From: Pseudomonadales bacterium
GTDB lineage: Bacteria > Pseudomonadota > Gammaproteobacteria > Pseudomonadales > Pseudohongiellaceae
Direction of reading: 5' to 3'
DNA: 6,187 nt
NCBI GenBank assembly: GCA_031277435.1
Contig: JAITMI010000132.1
Coordinates: 1-6,187 of the forward strand
Below the pieces are notes generated by a model. The model ran no database searches. It was not told where the DNA came from and saw only the letters and a list, made by a program, of their open reading frames with translations. Position 1 is the stretch's first letter, and each line of letters begins with the position of its first letter. Positions 1 to 5,254 of this stretch are shown piece by piece. Both the position numbers and the translations under genes were made by a program.

Positions 1-346
1 GCCGCGAGCGAGCGCGGTAGCGGCAATATAGCCATCGGCCATGCTGATGGCTTTGCCTGTTACCTTTGCCTGCGCCATCAGCGCGGCATAGGCTTGTGAG
101 GCGTCCAAGGTCGAAGGGCAACACCCGGCCCGTGAACGCGGGCAATACTTCCCGCTCCAGACGTTCCTGATAGATCGTACGCCGCTTGCCTTGCGGCATT
201 GTCGCTAAGCCAAAACGCAGCTCGGCTACGGTGATGGCGGAAAGATATAGGGTTTCAACTGCTTGCGCGTCGATCCAATTCAGCACATTGGCAGCCGGCG
301 CAATTTTCCATAACTCGGAAAGGACGTTGGTGTCGACAAGTATCAT
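1..346 (-). pseudogene. FitB-like (VapC-class) PIN-domain toxin, frameshifted and cut by the window edge
   Basis: A PIN-domain ribonuclease toxin of the FitB/VapC class, which would cleave RNA when free of its antitoxin. Reading from the ATG at 346, the protein opens with MILVDTNVLSEL (first catalytic Asp, residue 5), then LSAITVAELRFGL (catalytic Glu 42) and a segment ending GRVLPFD at residue 79. All of this matches the Neisseria FitB pattern. After Asp79 the expected continuation (DASQAYAALMAQ, then ISMADGYIAATA with the third acidic residue) is found only in another frame. This implies a 1-base insertion, or an equivalent indel, at about 104-113. The original frame stays open to the window edge but encodes unrelated residues. 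The ATG overlaps the antitoxin stop as ATGA, so the two genes are translationally coupled. The real 3' end lies left of base 1. A sequencing or assembly error is the main alternative to a true pseudogene. Confidence 0.8.
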
Positions 347-600
347 GCAAAGCTCGGCGGCTTGGCCGGGGTTTTGTCGCGCAGTTGGTTGAAATGCTCC
401 GCCTCGGCATCGGTCAAGCCGCCCGCTTCGCGCGCAATGGCGCTCAGTAAAGTCCCCAATTTGAGACGCCCTTCGGGTTTCGCGGCTTGTTCCAGAATGT
501 CGCGGATTTCGGCCTCGGCGCTGTGGCCATGAGTGGCTGCGCGGACACGAATGGCGCGGTGCACTTCTTCGGGGACGTTACGGATGGTGATGGATGGCAT
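343..600 (-). CDS. FitA-like ribbon-helix-helix antitoxin
   Basis: Antitoxin and DNA-binding autorepressor of a FitAB/VapBC-type module, 85 aa, close to the family's usual size. Residues 2-8 (PSITIRN) form the DNA-contacting beta strand. Residues 10-22 and 27-40 (HSAEAEIRDILEQAA) are the two helices of the ribbon-helix-helix fold; the AEAEIR segment is the FitA hallmark. The C-terminal half (LGTLLSAIAREAGGL) should bind and block the PIN toxin. The ATG at 600 has a moderate ribosome binding site (AAAGAG, 8 nt upstream). The stop overlaps the toxin start by ATGA. A candidate promoter and operator lie 22-65 nt upstream. The frame is intact although the downstream toxin is not. The family is clear, but the cognate operator and RNA target cannot be read from sequence. 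Confidence 0.9.
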   Translation of the reverse strand: MPSITIRNVPEEVHRAIRVRAATHGHSAEAEIRDILEQAAKPEGRLKLGTLLSAIAREAGGLTDAEAEHFNQLRDKTPAKPPSFA

Positions 601-621
601 TGCTGGCGCTCTTTAGCATGA

Positions 622-665
622 GATTGCATTGAGCGCATTTTGAGCAATTGCAATCAGCCTCGCAA
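622..665 (-). promoter_or_regulatory. Candidate promoter and operator of the FitAB-like pair
   Basis: Reading the minus strand, TTGCGA (660-665) and CAAAAT (637-642) are separated by exactly 17 nt, each matching the sigma-70 consensus at 4 of 6 positions. Overlapping the -10 is an inverted repeat, GATTGCA (622-628) and TGCAATC (649-655), with a 20-nt centre. FitA-type antitoxins repress their own promoter by binding spaced inverted repeats, so this placement fits an autoregulatory operator. The sequence is seen directly; the function is inferred. The site lies in the 75-nt gap after the barrel gene, so the pair probably has its own promoter rather than depending on that gene. Confidence 0.4.
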
Positions 666-675
666 TGCTTCCCGT

Positions 676-2004
676 TCAGAACTGATAACGCAAGCCCAGC
701 TCAAACGCCGTGCCGTCATTGCGGAAGGGTACCAGGTTGCTGTTTTGGTTCTGGTAATTGAGGCGGGTGAAAAACCGTGCTCTGGCGGTGAAGGGGTATT
801 GGTATTGCAGGCGGAGCTGGTAGTTGTCGATGTCGCGCGCGGCGCCGTTGTTGAGCAGGGGGCTGTAGCCGAGCTGGTCGTCGAGGCGGGCGTAGATGGC
901 GTCGAAATCAAGCGCACCCTGCCCGAGTTGGTATTGCCAGTGCGCTTGCAGGCGCCAGCCTTGGCGGTCGCCGCCGGGGCGGGAGGCGTCGGTGCCGTCG
1001 TTGCGCAGGTAGCCCGCTTGCAGTTCCAGCGTCGAGCGGCCCGTGGCGCTTTGGCATAGCCAGCCGCCGCCGAGGCTGGATTCCACCCCGCTGATGATGC
1101 TTTGGCCGTGATAGCGCTGATATTGAGCGGCGATTTCAAACAGCGGCGAGCAGCCGATCTCGCGGCGCAAGAGCAGGCGGTTGCGCAAATCCAACACGCT
1201 GTACAGCGGGCTGCCGCCATATAAAAGGTGGCTGGTGCCGCCGGTGACTTCCCAGCCCAGGCGCGAGGTCCAGCCTGGATAGAAGTCGCGGGTGTAGCCA
1301 TAGCGCCAATCGAGCTGGGTGAGGTCGGAGGCGTGGTCGGCGCTGGCGCGGCTGCGTAGCGACAGTAGCAGGTCCTGGCGGTCCTCATTGCTGAGTACGG
1401 AATAAGACGCCACCACGCGGGTATTGGCGTAAGCGCCTTCTTGCGGCTGAAAATCGGGGTTGAGCGTAAGCGTGACGGATTCGCCCGAGAGCGTGAGCAC
1501 CACTTCGCTGGAGGCGGGGGCGCCGTTGAGGTTGCTGTCGTAGCCCGCCGCCAGTTCGCCGAGCAGGCTGAAACGGCGGCGTTCGCGGTTCCACAGTTCT
1601 TGGCGGGCGCGCAGCATGGGTTGCAGATTGGCTGGCAAGTCGCGGCGTTCGAGCAGGCCGCGATTGAGTTCGAGCGCGGCAAACAGTTGGCCGCTTTGGT
1701 GCAGGGCTTCGGCGTAATCGAGCTGGGCGGCGCCGTGGCTGGGGTCGATCAAGAGGGCGCGTTCGAGCGCTTCGAGCGCGCCGGGCAAATCGCCGCCGTT
1801 GAGCCGGGCGGCGCCGAGCAGGGCGAAGTATTCCGCGCTACTGAGGCAGTCGGGCATCCGCCGCTCGATTTGCGGGCGCATGGCATCCCAGCCGGCGGCG
1901 TCCAGGGGGTAAAGCGCGTTCAATGGCGGGCACTGGGCTTGGGCATCGAGGCCAGCCAATAGCAGCACGCAGAACGTGATGACGAAATACGGGGAGCGTC
2001 TCAA
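676..2004 (-). CDS. Exported TPR protein with C-terminal outer-membrane beta-barrel (Slam/DUF560-like)
   Basis: A 442-aa protein predicted to be exported and inserted into the outer membrane. Residues 1-23 form a signal peptide (basic start, hydrophobic 6-19, cleavage expected after Ala-Gln-Ala at 21-23). Cys25 does not sit in a convincing lipobox. Residues about 57-125 contain two TPR motifs (for example EALERALLIDP at 78-88). From about residue 146 the chain alternates polar and hydrophobic residues as in beta strands, beginning LLGELAAGYDSNLNGAP, and it ends in Tyr-Gln-Phe, the terminal aromatic typical of BAM-inserted barrels. Periplasmic TPRs plus a roughly 300-residue barrel is the layout of Slam (surface lipoprotein assembly modulator) proteins. 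PgaA/BcsC-type export porins share the general idea. No lipoprotein partner is visible in the window. The start is TTG at 2004, preceded by GGAGA with a 6-nt spacer; a stop at 2032-2034 excludes a longer form. The barrel is well supported; the Slam assignment is inference. Confidence 0.75.
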   Translation of the reverse strand: MRRSPYFVITFCVLLLAGLDAQAQCPPLNALYPLDAAGWDAMRPQIERRMPDCLSSAEYFALLGAARLNGGDLPGALEALERALLIDPSHGAAQLDYAEALHQSGQLFAALELNRGLLERRDLPANLQPMLRARQELWNRERRRFSLLGELAAGYDSNLNGAPASSEVVLTLSGESVTLTLNPDFQPQEGAYANTRVVASYSVLSNEDRQDLLLSLRSRASADHASDLTQLDWRYGYTRDFYPGWTSRLGWEVTGGTSHLLYGGSPLYSVLDLRNRLLLRREIGCSPLFEIAAQYQRYHGQSIISGVESSLGGGWLCQSATGRSTLELQAGYLRNDGTDASRPGGDRQGWRLQAHWQYQLGQGALDFDAIYARLDDQLGYSPLLNNGAARDIDNYQLRLQYQYPFTARARFFTRLNYQNQNSNLVPFRNDGTAFELGLRYQF

Positions 2005-2286
2005 ACAAGGTCTCCGAAGTGGCGGCGGTATTTAAGCAGGATCGAAGGCCGGCAGGCTAGTTGGAATTTGCGTGTTGGGGCTGGAACCGGTCCACTCTAT
2101 GCCTTTGGCTGGATTTGCTGAAATGGGAAGTCAAACAATTCCTGATTGGCCGTACTAGTTGGCATTTGCTGATACATAAGGCGGTGCTGGCCAGTTAGAT
2201 AGATTTTTTCGCGCCAATGCGATCTCTGTACTATGTTGGGGCTCTATCTGTATCGATAGCCCTTGTGGCGGGAGGCGGAAGTTTAT
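2005..2286. other. Non-coding divergent spacer
   Basis: This 282-bp spacer separates the minus-strand barrel gene from the plus-strand antitoxin and should hold the 5' control regions of both. I see no convincing coding frame. The only readable site for the barrel gene is its GGAGA ribosome binding site. On the plus strand TACTAT (2229-2234) could be a -10 for the antitoxin, but the -35 at the right distance (2206-2211) is poor. A CTATC/GATAG inverted repeat with a 6-nt loop (2244-2248, 2255-2259) and a TGTACT (2227-2232), resembling the TGTACA core of YefM operators, are weak operator candidates. The motif GG(A/C)ATTTGC occurs three times, slightly varied, at 2063, 2111 and 2161. Confidence 0.5.
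2244..2259 (+). promoter_or_regulatory. Possible antitoxin operator (inverted repeat)
   Basis: CTATC (2244-2248) and GATAG (2255-2259) form a 5-bp inverted repeat around TGTATC, just downstream of a possible -10 (TACTAT, 2229-2234) and 27 nt before the antitoxin ATG. A third GATAG lies at 2198-2202. Phd/YefM antitoxins repress their own promoters through short palindromes, so the placement is suitable. The repeat is short enough to be chance. Confidence 0.25.
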
Positions 2287-2568
2287 ATGTTAGGCAACAT
2301 CACTACCTTGTTTGATACGGCCATGGAACACTTGATCTCGGCGGCGGACGCCAACCGCAATTTCTCTGTGGTGTTGCGCGAAGTACGCGAGGGCGCCAGT
2401 TATGTCGTTACCAACTACGGCAAACCCGTGGCCCGCATCGTGCCGGCTGGGCGCAATGCCGCCATTACTTCTACTGCCCGTGAGTTGTTGTTGCGGCGGC
2501 TCGCTACTCAAGACGTGAGCGATGTAGGGCGCTGGTCGCGCGATGAGCTTTATGAGGATGAGGCGTGA
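2287..2568 (+). CDS. Phd/YefM-family antitoxin, apparently orphaned
   Basis: An antitoxin of the Phd/YefM ('prevent-host-death') family, 93 aa from the chosen start. The N-terminal DNA-binding and dimerisation domain is clear: ISAADANRNFSVVLREV (residues 17-33), then a beta hairpin SYVVTNYGKPVARIVPA (38-54). The C-terminal tail, rich in Leu and Arg and ending WSRDELYEDEA, is the usual toxin-wrapping segment. The ATG at 2287 is preferred because CGGAAG lies 5 nt upstream with GGAGG just before it. An in-frame ATG at 2323 (81 aa) starts nearer the conserved core but has no ribosome binding site, and a TTG at 2263 would extend the protein. The stop overlaps the start of a PIN toxin by GTGA, so this was a coupled pair, but the toxin is reduced to a stub. 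The gene could still repress its own promoter or neutralise a related toxin elsewhere. Confidence 0.88.
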   Translation: MLGNITTLFDTAMEHLISAADANRNFSVVLREVREGASYVVTNYGKPVARIVPAGRNAAITSTARELLLRRLATQDVSDVGRWSRDELYEDEA

Positions 2569-2672
2569 AGCTGGCGCTCGATACCAACATTCTGGCCTAT
2601 GCCGGTTTTTATTCAAAAACTCACGCCGCTGGTTTTTCTTCCGCGGCGTCGTTGTCTTTATCCGGGCGGTAA
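2565..2672 (+). pseudogene. 5' remnant of a VapC-type PIN toxin, truncated at tatC
   Basis: Directly downstream of the Phd-type antitoxin, with a GTG start overlapping its stop (GTGA), the frame reads VKLALDTNILAYA (2565-2603). This is the classic N-terminus of a PIN-domain VapC toxin, including the first catalytic Asp in LDTN. The similarity then stops. The frame continues for 22 more codons to a TAA at 2670-2672, but from 2621 that sequence is the antisense of the last codons of tatC and encodes nothing like a PIN domain. About 120 codons, including the other catalytic acidic residues, are missing, so the product cannot be an active nuclease. The breakpoint lies between 2603 and 2621. The rest of the gene is not elsewhere in the window; the left-hand PIN gene belongs to a different subfamily and lies on the other strand. 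Confidence 0.8.
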
Positions 2673-3424
2673 AAAAACCGGCTGGCGATGATGCCGACTT
2701 CGTACAAGAGGCACATGGGAATTGCCAGCATCGACTGTGAGAAGGGGTCGGGCGGGGTGAGGACGGTGGCGGCTAAAAAGCAGCCGATGATGACGTAGGA
2801 GCGCTTTTCCGCCAGCGCTTTTGGCGTGGTGACGCCGGAAATGACGAGCAGCACCGTGGCCACCGGAATTTCGAACACCAGGCCGAAGGCGAGGAACATG
2901 CTCATCACGAAGTCGAGATTGGCGGAAATGTCAGGTGTCACCGTAACTACGCTGGGCGCGATATTGGTGAAAAATTCAAACAAAAAACCCAGCACGATGA
3001 AGTAAGAAAACGCTACGCCCAGATAAAACAGAATCACGCTGGAGACGATGATGGGCAGCGAGATGCGGATTTCGTTTTTATATAAACCGGGCGATACAAA
3101 AGCCCAGGCCTGGTGCAATACGTAAGGAATGCAGATGAATAGCGCCAGCATGAAGGTGAGCTTGAACGGCGCCAAAAAAGGATCGAGCGGGCGGGTGGCG
3201 ATGATGTGTTCGCCAGCAGCGGCGTCGAGCACGCTGGTAAGCGGGGCGGAGACGAATTCGTAGATGTCGTTGGCCCAGGCGATCAGGCACAGGAATACGA
3301 TGAAGATCGCCGCCACGCTGCGCAAGAGGCGGTCGCGCAGTTCCACCAAATGGGAAACCAGCGGCAGTTCCTTGGGATCGTGATCCGTATCGCTGGCGCT
3401 GGGGTTTTTGCTGGTGTCGTTCAA
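2621..3424 (-). CDS. tatC: Sec-independent protein translocase subunit TatC
   Basis: The multi-spanning inner-membrane core of the twin-arginine translocase. With TatB it recognises the RR signal peptide of folded cargo and then recruits TatA. At 267 aa it has family length. Conserved features are HLVELRDRL (25-33) in the cytoplasmic N-terminus; FVSPGLYKNE (109-118), which corresponds to E. coli Phe94-Glu103 in the signal-peptide-binding loop; FGLVFEIPV (180-188) with its membrane Glu; and LTPPDPFSQ (222-230). Six hydrophobic segments lie at roughly 36-51, 88-108, 122-150, 170-195, 209-222 and 231-248. The start is TTG at 3424 with AGGG 8 nt upstream. The tatB stop is in the same frame six codons before it, so no longer form is possible. 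It is the last gene of the minus-strand run and ends tail-to-tail with the broken plus-strand toxin-antitoxin module. Confidence 0.97.
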   Translation of the reverse strand: MNDTSKNPSASDTDHDPKELPLVSHLVELRDRLLRSVAAIFIVFLCLIAWANDIYEFVSAPLTSVLDAAAGEHIIATRPLDPFLAPFKLTFMLALFICIPYVLHQAWAFVSPGLYKNEIRISLPIIVSSVILFYLGVAFSYFIVLGFLFEFFTNIAPSVVTVTPDISANLDFVMSMFLAFGLVFEIPVATVLLVISGVTTPKALAEKRSYVIIGCFLAATVLTPPDPFSQSMLAIPMCLLYEVGIIASRFFYRPDKDNDAAEEKPAA

Positions 3425-3439
3425 GCGAGTGGCCCTGAA

Positions 3440-3898
3440 TCAGGATGGAGTGTTGGCGGGTTGCGTGCTGGCGGCATCTTGCGCTGGCGTACCCGCTGGC
3501 GCTTTCACCAGCGCGGAATCCTGATCGGCGCTGAGCGCGTCGGCGTCGGACAGGGGCGGTTTTTCGCGCGGGGGAGGCAGGCCGGCGGCGGCCTGGGCTT
3601 CCAGTTCGACGCTTTTTTTGATGTCTTCGGCGCTGCGTTCCACGTCCTTGATGGTGTTTTTGATCTGCGCCTGGGCGTTGCGGAATTTCTCCATGATTTC
3701 TTCGTTGCGCAACTGGCGGCGGATTTCATCGGCGCCGATTTCGCGCTCGATGTCCTGCTTGATGGTGTTGAAACTGCGGCGCAAGCGGCCAATCCACAGC
3801 GCCGCGGTGCGCACCGCGCCGGGCAGTTTATCCGGGCCGAGCACTAGCAGCGCGACGATGCCCACCACGATCCATTCGACAAGACTACCGTTAAACAT
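3440..3898 (-). CDS. tatB: Sec-independent protein translocase subunit TatB
   Basis: TatB pairs with TatC in the Tat receptor complex of the inner membrane. The 152-aa product has the TatB plan. There is a short N-terminal membrane helix with Glu8 (MFNGSLVE), ending VLGPDKLP with the Gly21-Pro22 hinge. An amphipathic helix ([16 protein letters not shown]) follows, then a long charged, probably coiled stretch (about 45-105), and a disordered tail rich in Pro, Ala and Ser. LGP followed by LP distinguishes it from the two TatA proteins nearby, which have FG followed by KKL. The ATG at 3898 is 17 nt after the tatA stop with no good Shine-Dalgarno sequence, so translation may depend on coupling to tatA. 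It lies 15 nt before tatC. Confidence 0.95.
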   Translation of the reverse strand: MFNGSLVEWIVVGIVALLVLGPDKLPGAVRTAALWIGRLRRSFNTIKQDIEREIGADEIRRQLRNEEIMEKFRNAQAQIKNTIKDVERSAEDIKKSVELEAQAAAGLPPPREKPPLSDADALSADQDSALVKAPAGTPAQDAASTQPANTPS

Positions 3899-3915
3899 AG
3901 GAAATCAGCGCCGGC

Positions 3916-4149
3916 TCAGGGTTTTTCGTCCGCGTGTTCGGCCTTCGCCGCGACCGTGGCGCCGCCCTGCTCCGAGTCATTGCTGAGCTGCTCTGGCGGT
4001 GCGTCGGTTTTGCCTTCGTCCATGGCTTTTTTGAAGCCTTGGATGGCGTGGCCGAGGTCAGAGCCCAGGTTGCCCAGTTTCTTGGTGCCGAACACCAAAA
4101 CCACTACCACCAGTAACACTATCCAATGCCATAAACTGAACGTGCCCAT
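3916..4149 (-). CDS. tatA: Sec-independent protein translocase subunit TatA (tatABC copy)
   Basis: TatA forms the oligomer through which folded RR-signal proteins cross the inner membrane. The 77-aa product has an N-terminal membrane helix (residues 4-20, MGTFSLWHW start with polar His8), then FGTKKL, which ends in the hinge and amphipathic helix (residues 27-43, [15 protein letters not shown]), and an acidic disordered tail. The start is ATG at 4149, matching the universal MG of TatA, with GGGAG 7 nt upstream. A TTG at 4155 would add only two residues and is less likely. It follows hisE by 25 nt and precedes tatB by 17 nt. Residues 27-48 are identical to those of the second TatA encoded at 4938-5156. 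Confidence 0.96.
   Translation of the reverse strand: MGTFSLWHWIVLLVVVVLVFGTKKLGNLGSDLGHAIQGFKKAMDEGKTDAPPEQLSNDSEQGGATVAAKAEHADEKP
4010..4096 (+). repeat. Diverged direct repeat, copy 1 (inside tatA)
   Basis: This 87-bp stretch aligns without gaps to 5017-5103, with 18 mismatches by eye (about 79% identity). Most differences fall at third codon positions. It is the trace of the tatA gene duplication rather than a mobile repeat. Confidence 0.75.
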
Positions 4150-4174
4150 AATCAAACTCCCGCAATAAATGTGT

Positions 4175-4504
4175 TTACTTGCCGCGCGCGGCCTTTTCGT
4201 CGAGCCCGGACATGCCGAAACGGCGTTCCAATTCCGCTAATACCTGTTCGGGGCCGAGGTCCAACTGTGCCAGCATCACCAGGCTGTGAAACCATAGGTC
4301 CGCCGTTTCGTGGATCAGCTTGGCCTGGTCGGCGCCCTGCTCCACGTCGCGCGCGGCGAGGATGGTTTCCACGGCTTCCTCGCCCACTTTTTCCAAAATC
4401 TTGTTGAGCCCGCGCTGAAAAAGCTGCGCCACGTAGGACGTTGCCGGGTCGGCGCCCTTGCGCGCGGCGATGATGGCGGCGAGCTGGTTCAGCGTATCAC
4501 TCAT
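4175..4504 (-). CDS. hisE: Phosphoribosyl-ATP pyrophosphatase HisE
   Basis: HisE catalyses the second step of histidine biosynthesis, hydrolysing phosphoribosyl-ATP to phosphoribosyl-AMP and pyrophosphate in the cytoplasm. The 109-aa product is a standalone all-alpha MazG-like NTP pyrophosphohydrolase. The metal-binding pattern is complete: KVGEEAVE (39-46, with Glu42, Glu43 and Glu46), then ETADLWFH (66-73, with Glu66 and Asp69). The ATG at 4504 is 37 nt after the hisI stop. Its ribosome binding site is weak (AAAG within GAACGAAAG), and the spacer contains a run of seven C on the coding strand. HisI and HisE are separate here, as in Pseudomonas, and not fused as in E. coli. It sits between hisI and tatA, so its expression is probably tied to the Tat genes. 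Confidence 0.96.
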   Translation of the reverse strand: MSDTLNQLAAIIAARKGADPATSYVAQLFQRGLNKILEKVGEEAVETILAARDVEQGADQAKLIHETADLWFHSLVMLAQLDLGPEQVLAELERRFGMSGLDEKAARGK

Positions 4505-4541
4505 GTCATTCAGTACTTTCGTTCAATTCTTGGGGGGGAGC

Positions 4542-4937
4542 CTAGCGCGAATCGCCGTAGATCACTTCTGGCGTTTTCAGCACCTCGCCGAAGTCCTGCC
4601 AGCGCCCCTCTGGCAACAGCCGGCGGTAATAGCAGGAGGCGCGGCCCGTGTGGCAGGCAATGCCGCCAAGCTGTTCCACCACGTAGATAAGGCTGTCGCC
4701 GTCACAATCCAAGAGCAGTTCGTGCAATACCTGTATGTGCCCGGAATCTTCGCCTTTGCGCCAGAGCCGCTGCTTGGAGCGCGACCAGTAGATGGCGCGG
4801 TTCTCTTGCAGCGCCAAGCTCAGCGCCTCGCGGTTGGCGAAGGCTTGCATCAGGACCATGCCGCTTTGCCAATCCTGCGCGATCACCGGCACCAGGCCAT
4901 TGGCGTCGAAATGTACCGCGTCGAGCCAGTGCTGCAC
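4542..4937 (-). CDS. hisI: Phosphoribosyl-AMP cyclohydrolase HisI
   Basis: HisI opens the purine ring of phosphoribosyl-AMP, the third step of histidine biosynthesis, and is a zinc- and magnesium-dependent cytoplasmic dimer. The 131-aa product carries all the family motifs: GLVPVIAQD (14-22), GMVLMQAFAN (26-35), YWSRSKQRLWRKGEDSGH (50-67), the Mg-binding DCDGD (77-81), and the Zn cysteines Cys78, Cys95 (ACHTG) and Cys102 (SCYYR). The start is GTG at 4937, directly after the TAA of the upstream tatA-like gene with no gap. AAGGA in the end of that gene, 10 nt away, can serve as ribosome binding site. The N-terminus WLDAVHFDANGLVPV aligns with the family start, so GTG is right. Hard coupling to the second tatA means the two should be co-expressed. 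Confidence 0.97.
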   Translation of the reverse strand: MQHWLDAVHFDANGLVPVIAQDWQSGMVLMQAFANREALSLALQENRAIYWSRSKQRLWRKGEDSGHIQVLHELLLDCDGDSLIYVVEQLGGIACHTGRASCYYRRLLPEGRWQDFGEVLKTPEVIYGDSR

Positions 4938-5156
4938 TTAGTCGGCGTCCTTGCTGGAGCCGGATTTCAGCGCGGCATTTTGCCCTTCCGCTGGCGGCGC
5001 GCCGTCTTCGGGCGTCTTGCCTTCATCCATGGCCTTTTTGAAGCCCTGAATGGCATGACCCAGATCGGAGCCAAGATTTTTCAATTTCTTGCCGCCGAAT
5101 ACCACGAATACGATACCCAGCAGGATAAGCAGTTTCCAAATACCAAAAGCGCCCAT
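4938..5156 (-). CDS. tatA: Second TatA/TatE-type translocase subunit, upstream of hisI
   Basis: A 72-aa TatA/TatE-family protein, probably a pore-forming Tat subunit or an accessory paralogue like E. coli TatE. It has MGAFGIW, a membrane helix (4-20), FGGKKL, and an amphipathic helix identical over residues 27-48 to the TatA encoded at 3916-4149. It differs in the membrane helix (Lys8 instead of His8, Gly22 instead of Thr22) and in the short acidic tail. The ATG at 5156 has AGGAG 6 nt upstream, the best ribosome binding site of the run. A 120-bp gap separates it from ubiB and contains a possible -10, so it may head the tat/his transcript. The stop abuts the hisI start. Near-identity with its neighbour and third-position divergence suggest a retained tandem duplication split by hisI-hisE. 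Calling it tatE is possible, but orthology cannot be judged here. Confidence 0.92.
   Translation of the reverse strand: MGAFGIWKLLILLGIVFVVFGGKKLKNLGSDLGHAIQGFKKAMDEGKTPEDGAPPAEGQNAALKSGSSKDAD
5017..5103 (+). repeat. Diverged direct repeat, copy 2 (inside the second tatA)
   Basis: Partner of 4010-4096. The two copies lie about 1 kb apart in the same orientation and flank hisI-hisE, which is the geometry that could support recombinational loss of hisIE if identity were higher. Confidence 0.75.
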
Positions 5157-5193
5157 AAGCGGCTCCTGAATGATTCAATAGCGGGCCTCACGG

Positions 5194-5216
5194 CGCCGCG
5201 AAAGGGTCTAAGCATA
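5194..5216 (-). promoter_or_regulatory. Possible promoter -10 for the second tatA/his/tat run
   Basis: On the minus strand TATGCT (5211-5216) is a fair -10 hexamer 55 nt upstream of the ATG at 5156. No good -35 is found 16-18 nt further upstream; TTCCGT-like sequence is the best there. The GC-rich stretch down to about 5190 could hold the transcription start. This is weak evidence for an internal promoter in addition to readthrough from ubiB. Confidence 0.25.
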
Positions 5217-5238
5217 CCTTATTTCCGCCAACATACGG

Positions 5239-5254
5239 AAAAGCGCGCGCTTTT
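5239..5254. terminator. Perfect 16-bp palindrome after ubiB, possible weak terminator
   Basis: AAAAGCGC/GCGCTTTT is a perfect palindrome 23-38 nt beyond the ubiB stop. In RNA it would form an A/U-ended stem around a GCGC core or loop, with a short U run on either strand. The stem is short and the U tract is partly inside it, so termination would be weak, or the site may instead be a protein-binding palindrome. Confidence 0.3.

Noticed and set aside
1..106. Original toxin frame reading open to the window edge, as if the gene were intact
   Set aside because: The residues encoded after about position 107 match nothing in PIN toxins, whereas a shifted frame gives a clear PIN C-terminal block, so a frameshift is the better reading.
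654..1682. Long minus-strand open frame of 342 codons overlapping the barrel gene
   Set aside because: It is rich in Ala, Thr, Arg and Ser with no domain, and lies inside the barrel gene, which has a signal peptide, TPRs, beta strands and a ribosome binding site. It is a GC-driven shadow.
1441..1962. Plus-strand open frame of 173 codons opposite the barrel gene's 5' half
   Set aside because: It mirrors codon bias of the minus-strand gene and contains no motif or start signal.
2605..2620. GTTTTT-ATTC-AAAAAC as a terminator for tatC
   Set aside because: The stem is almost all A/T, begins right at the tatC stop and lacks a GC stem followed by a U tract. I kept it only as a mark at the rearrangement junction.
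3206..3847. Plus-strand open frame of 213 codons across the tatC and tatB genes
   Set aside because: It is antisense to two certain Tat genes and has low-complexity Gly/Ala/Val/Phe composition.
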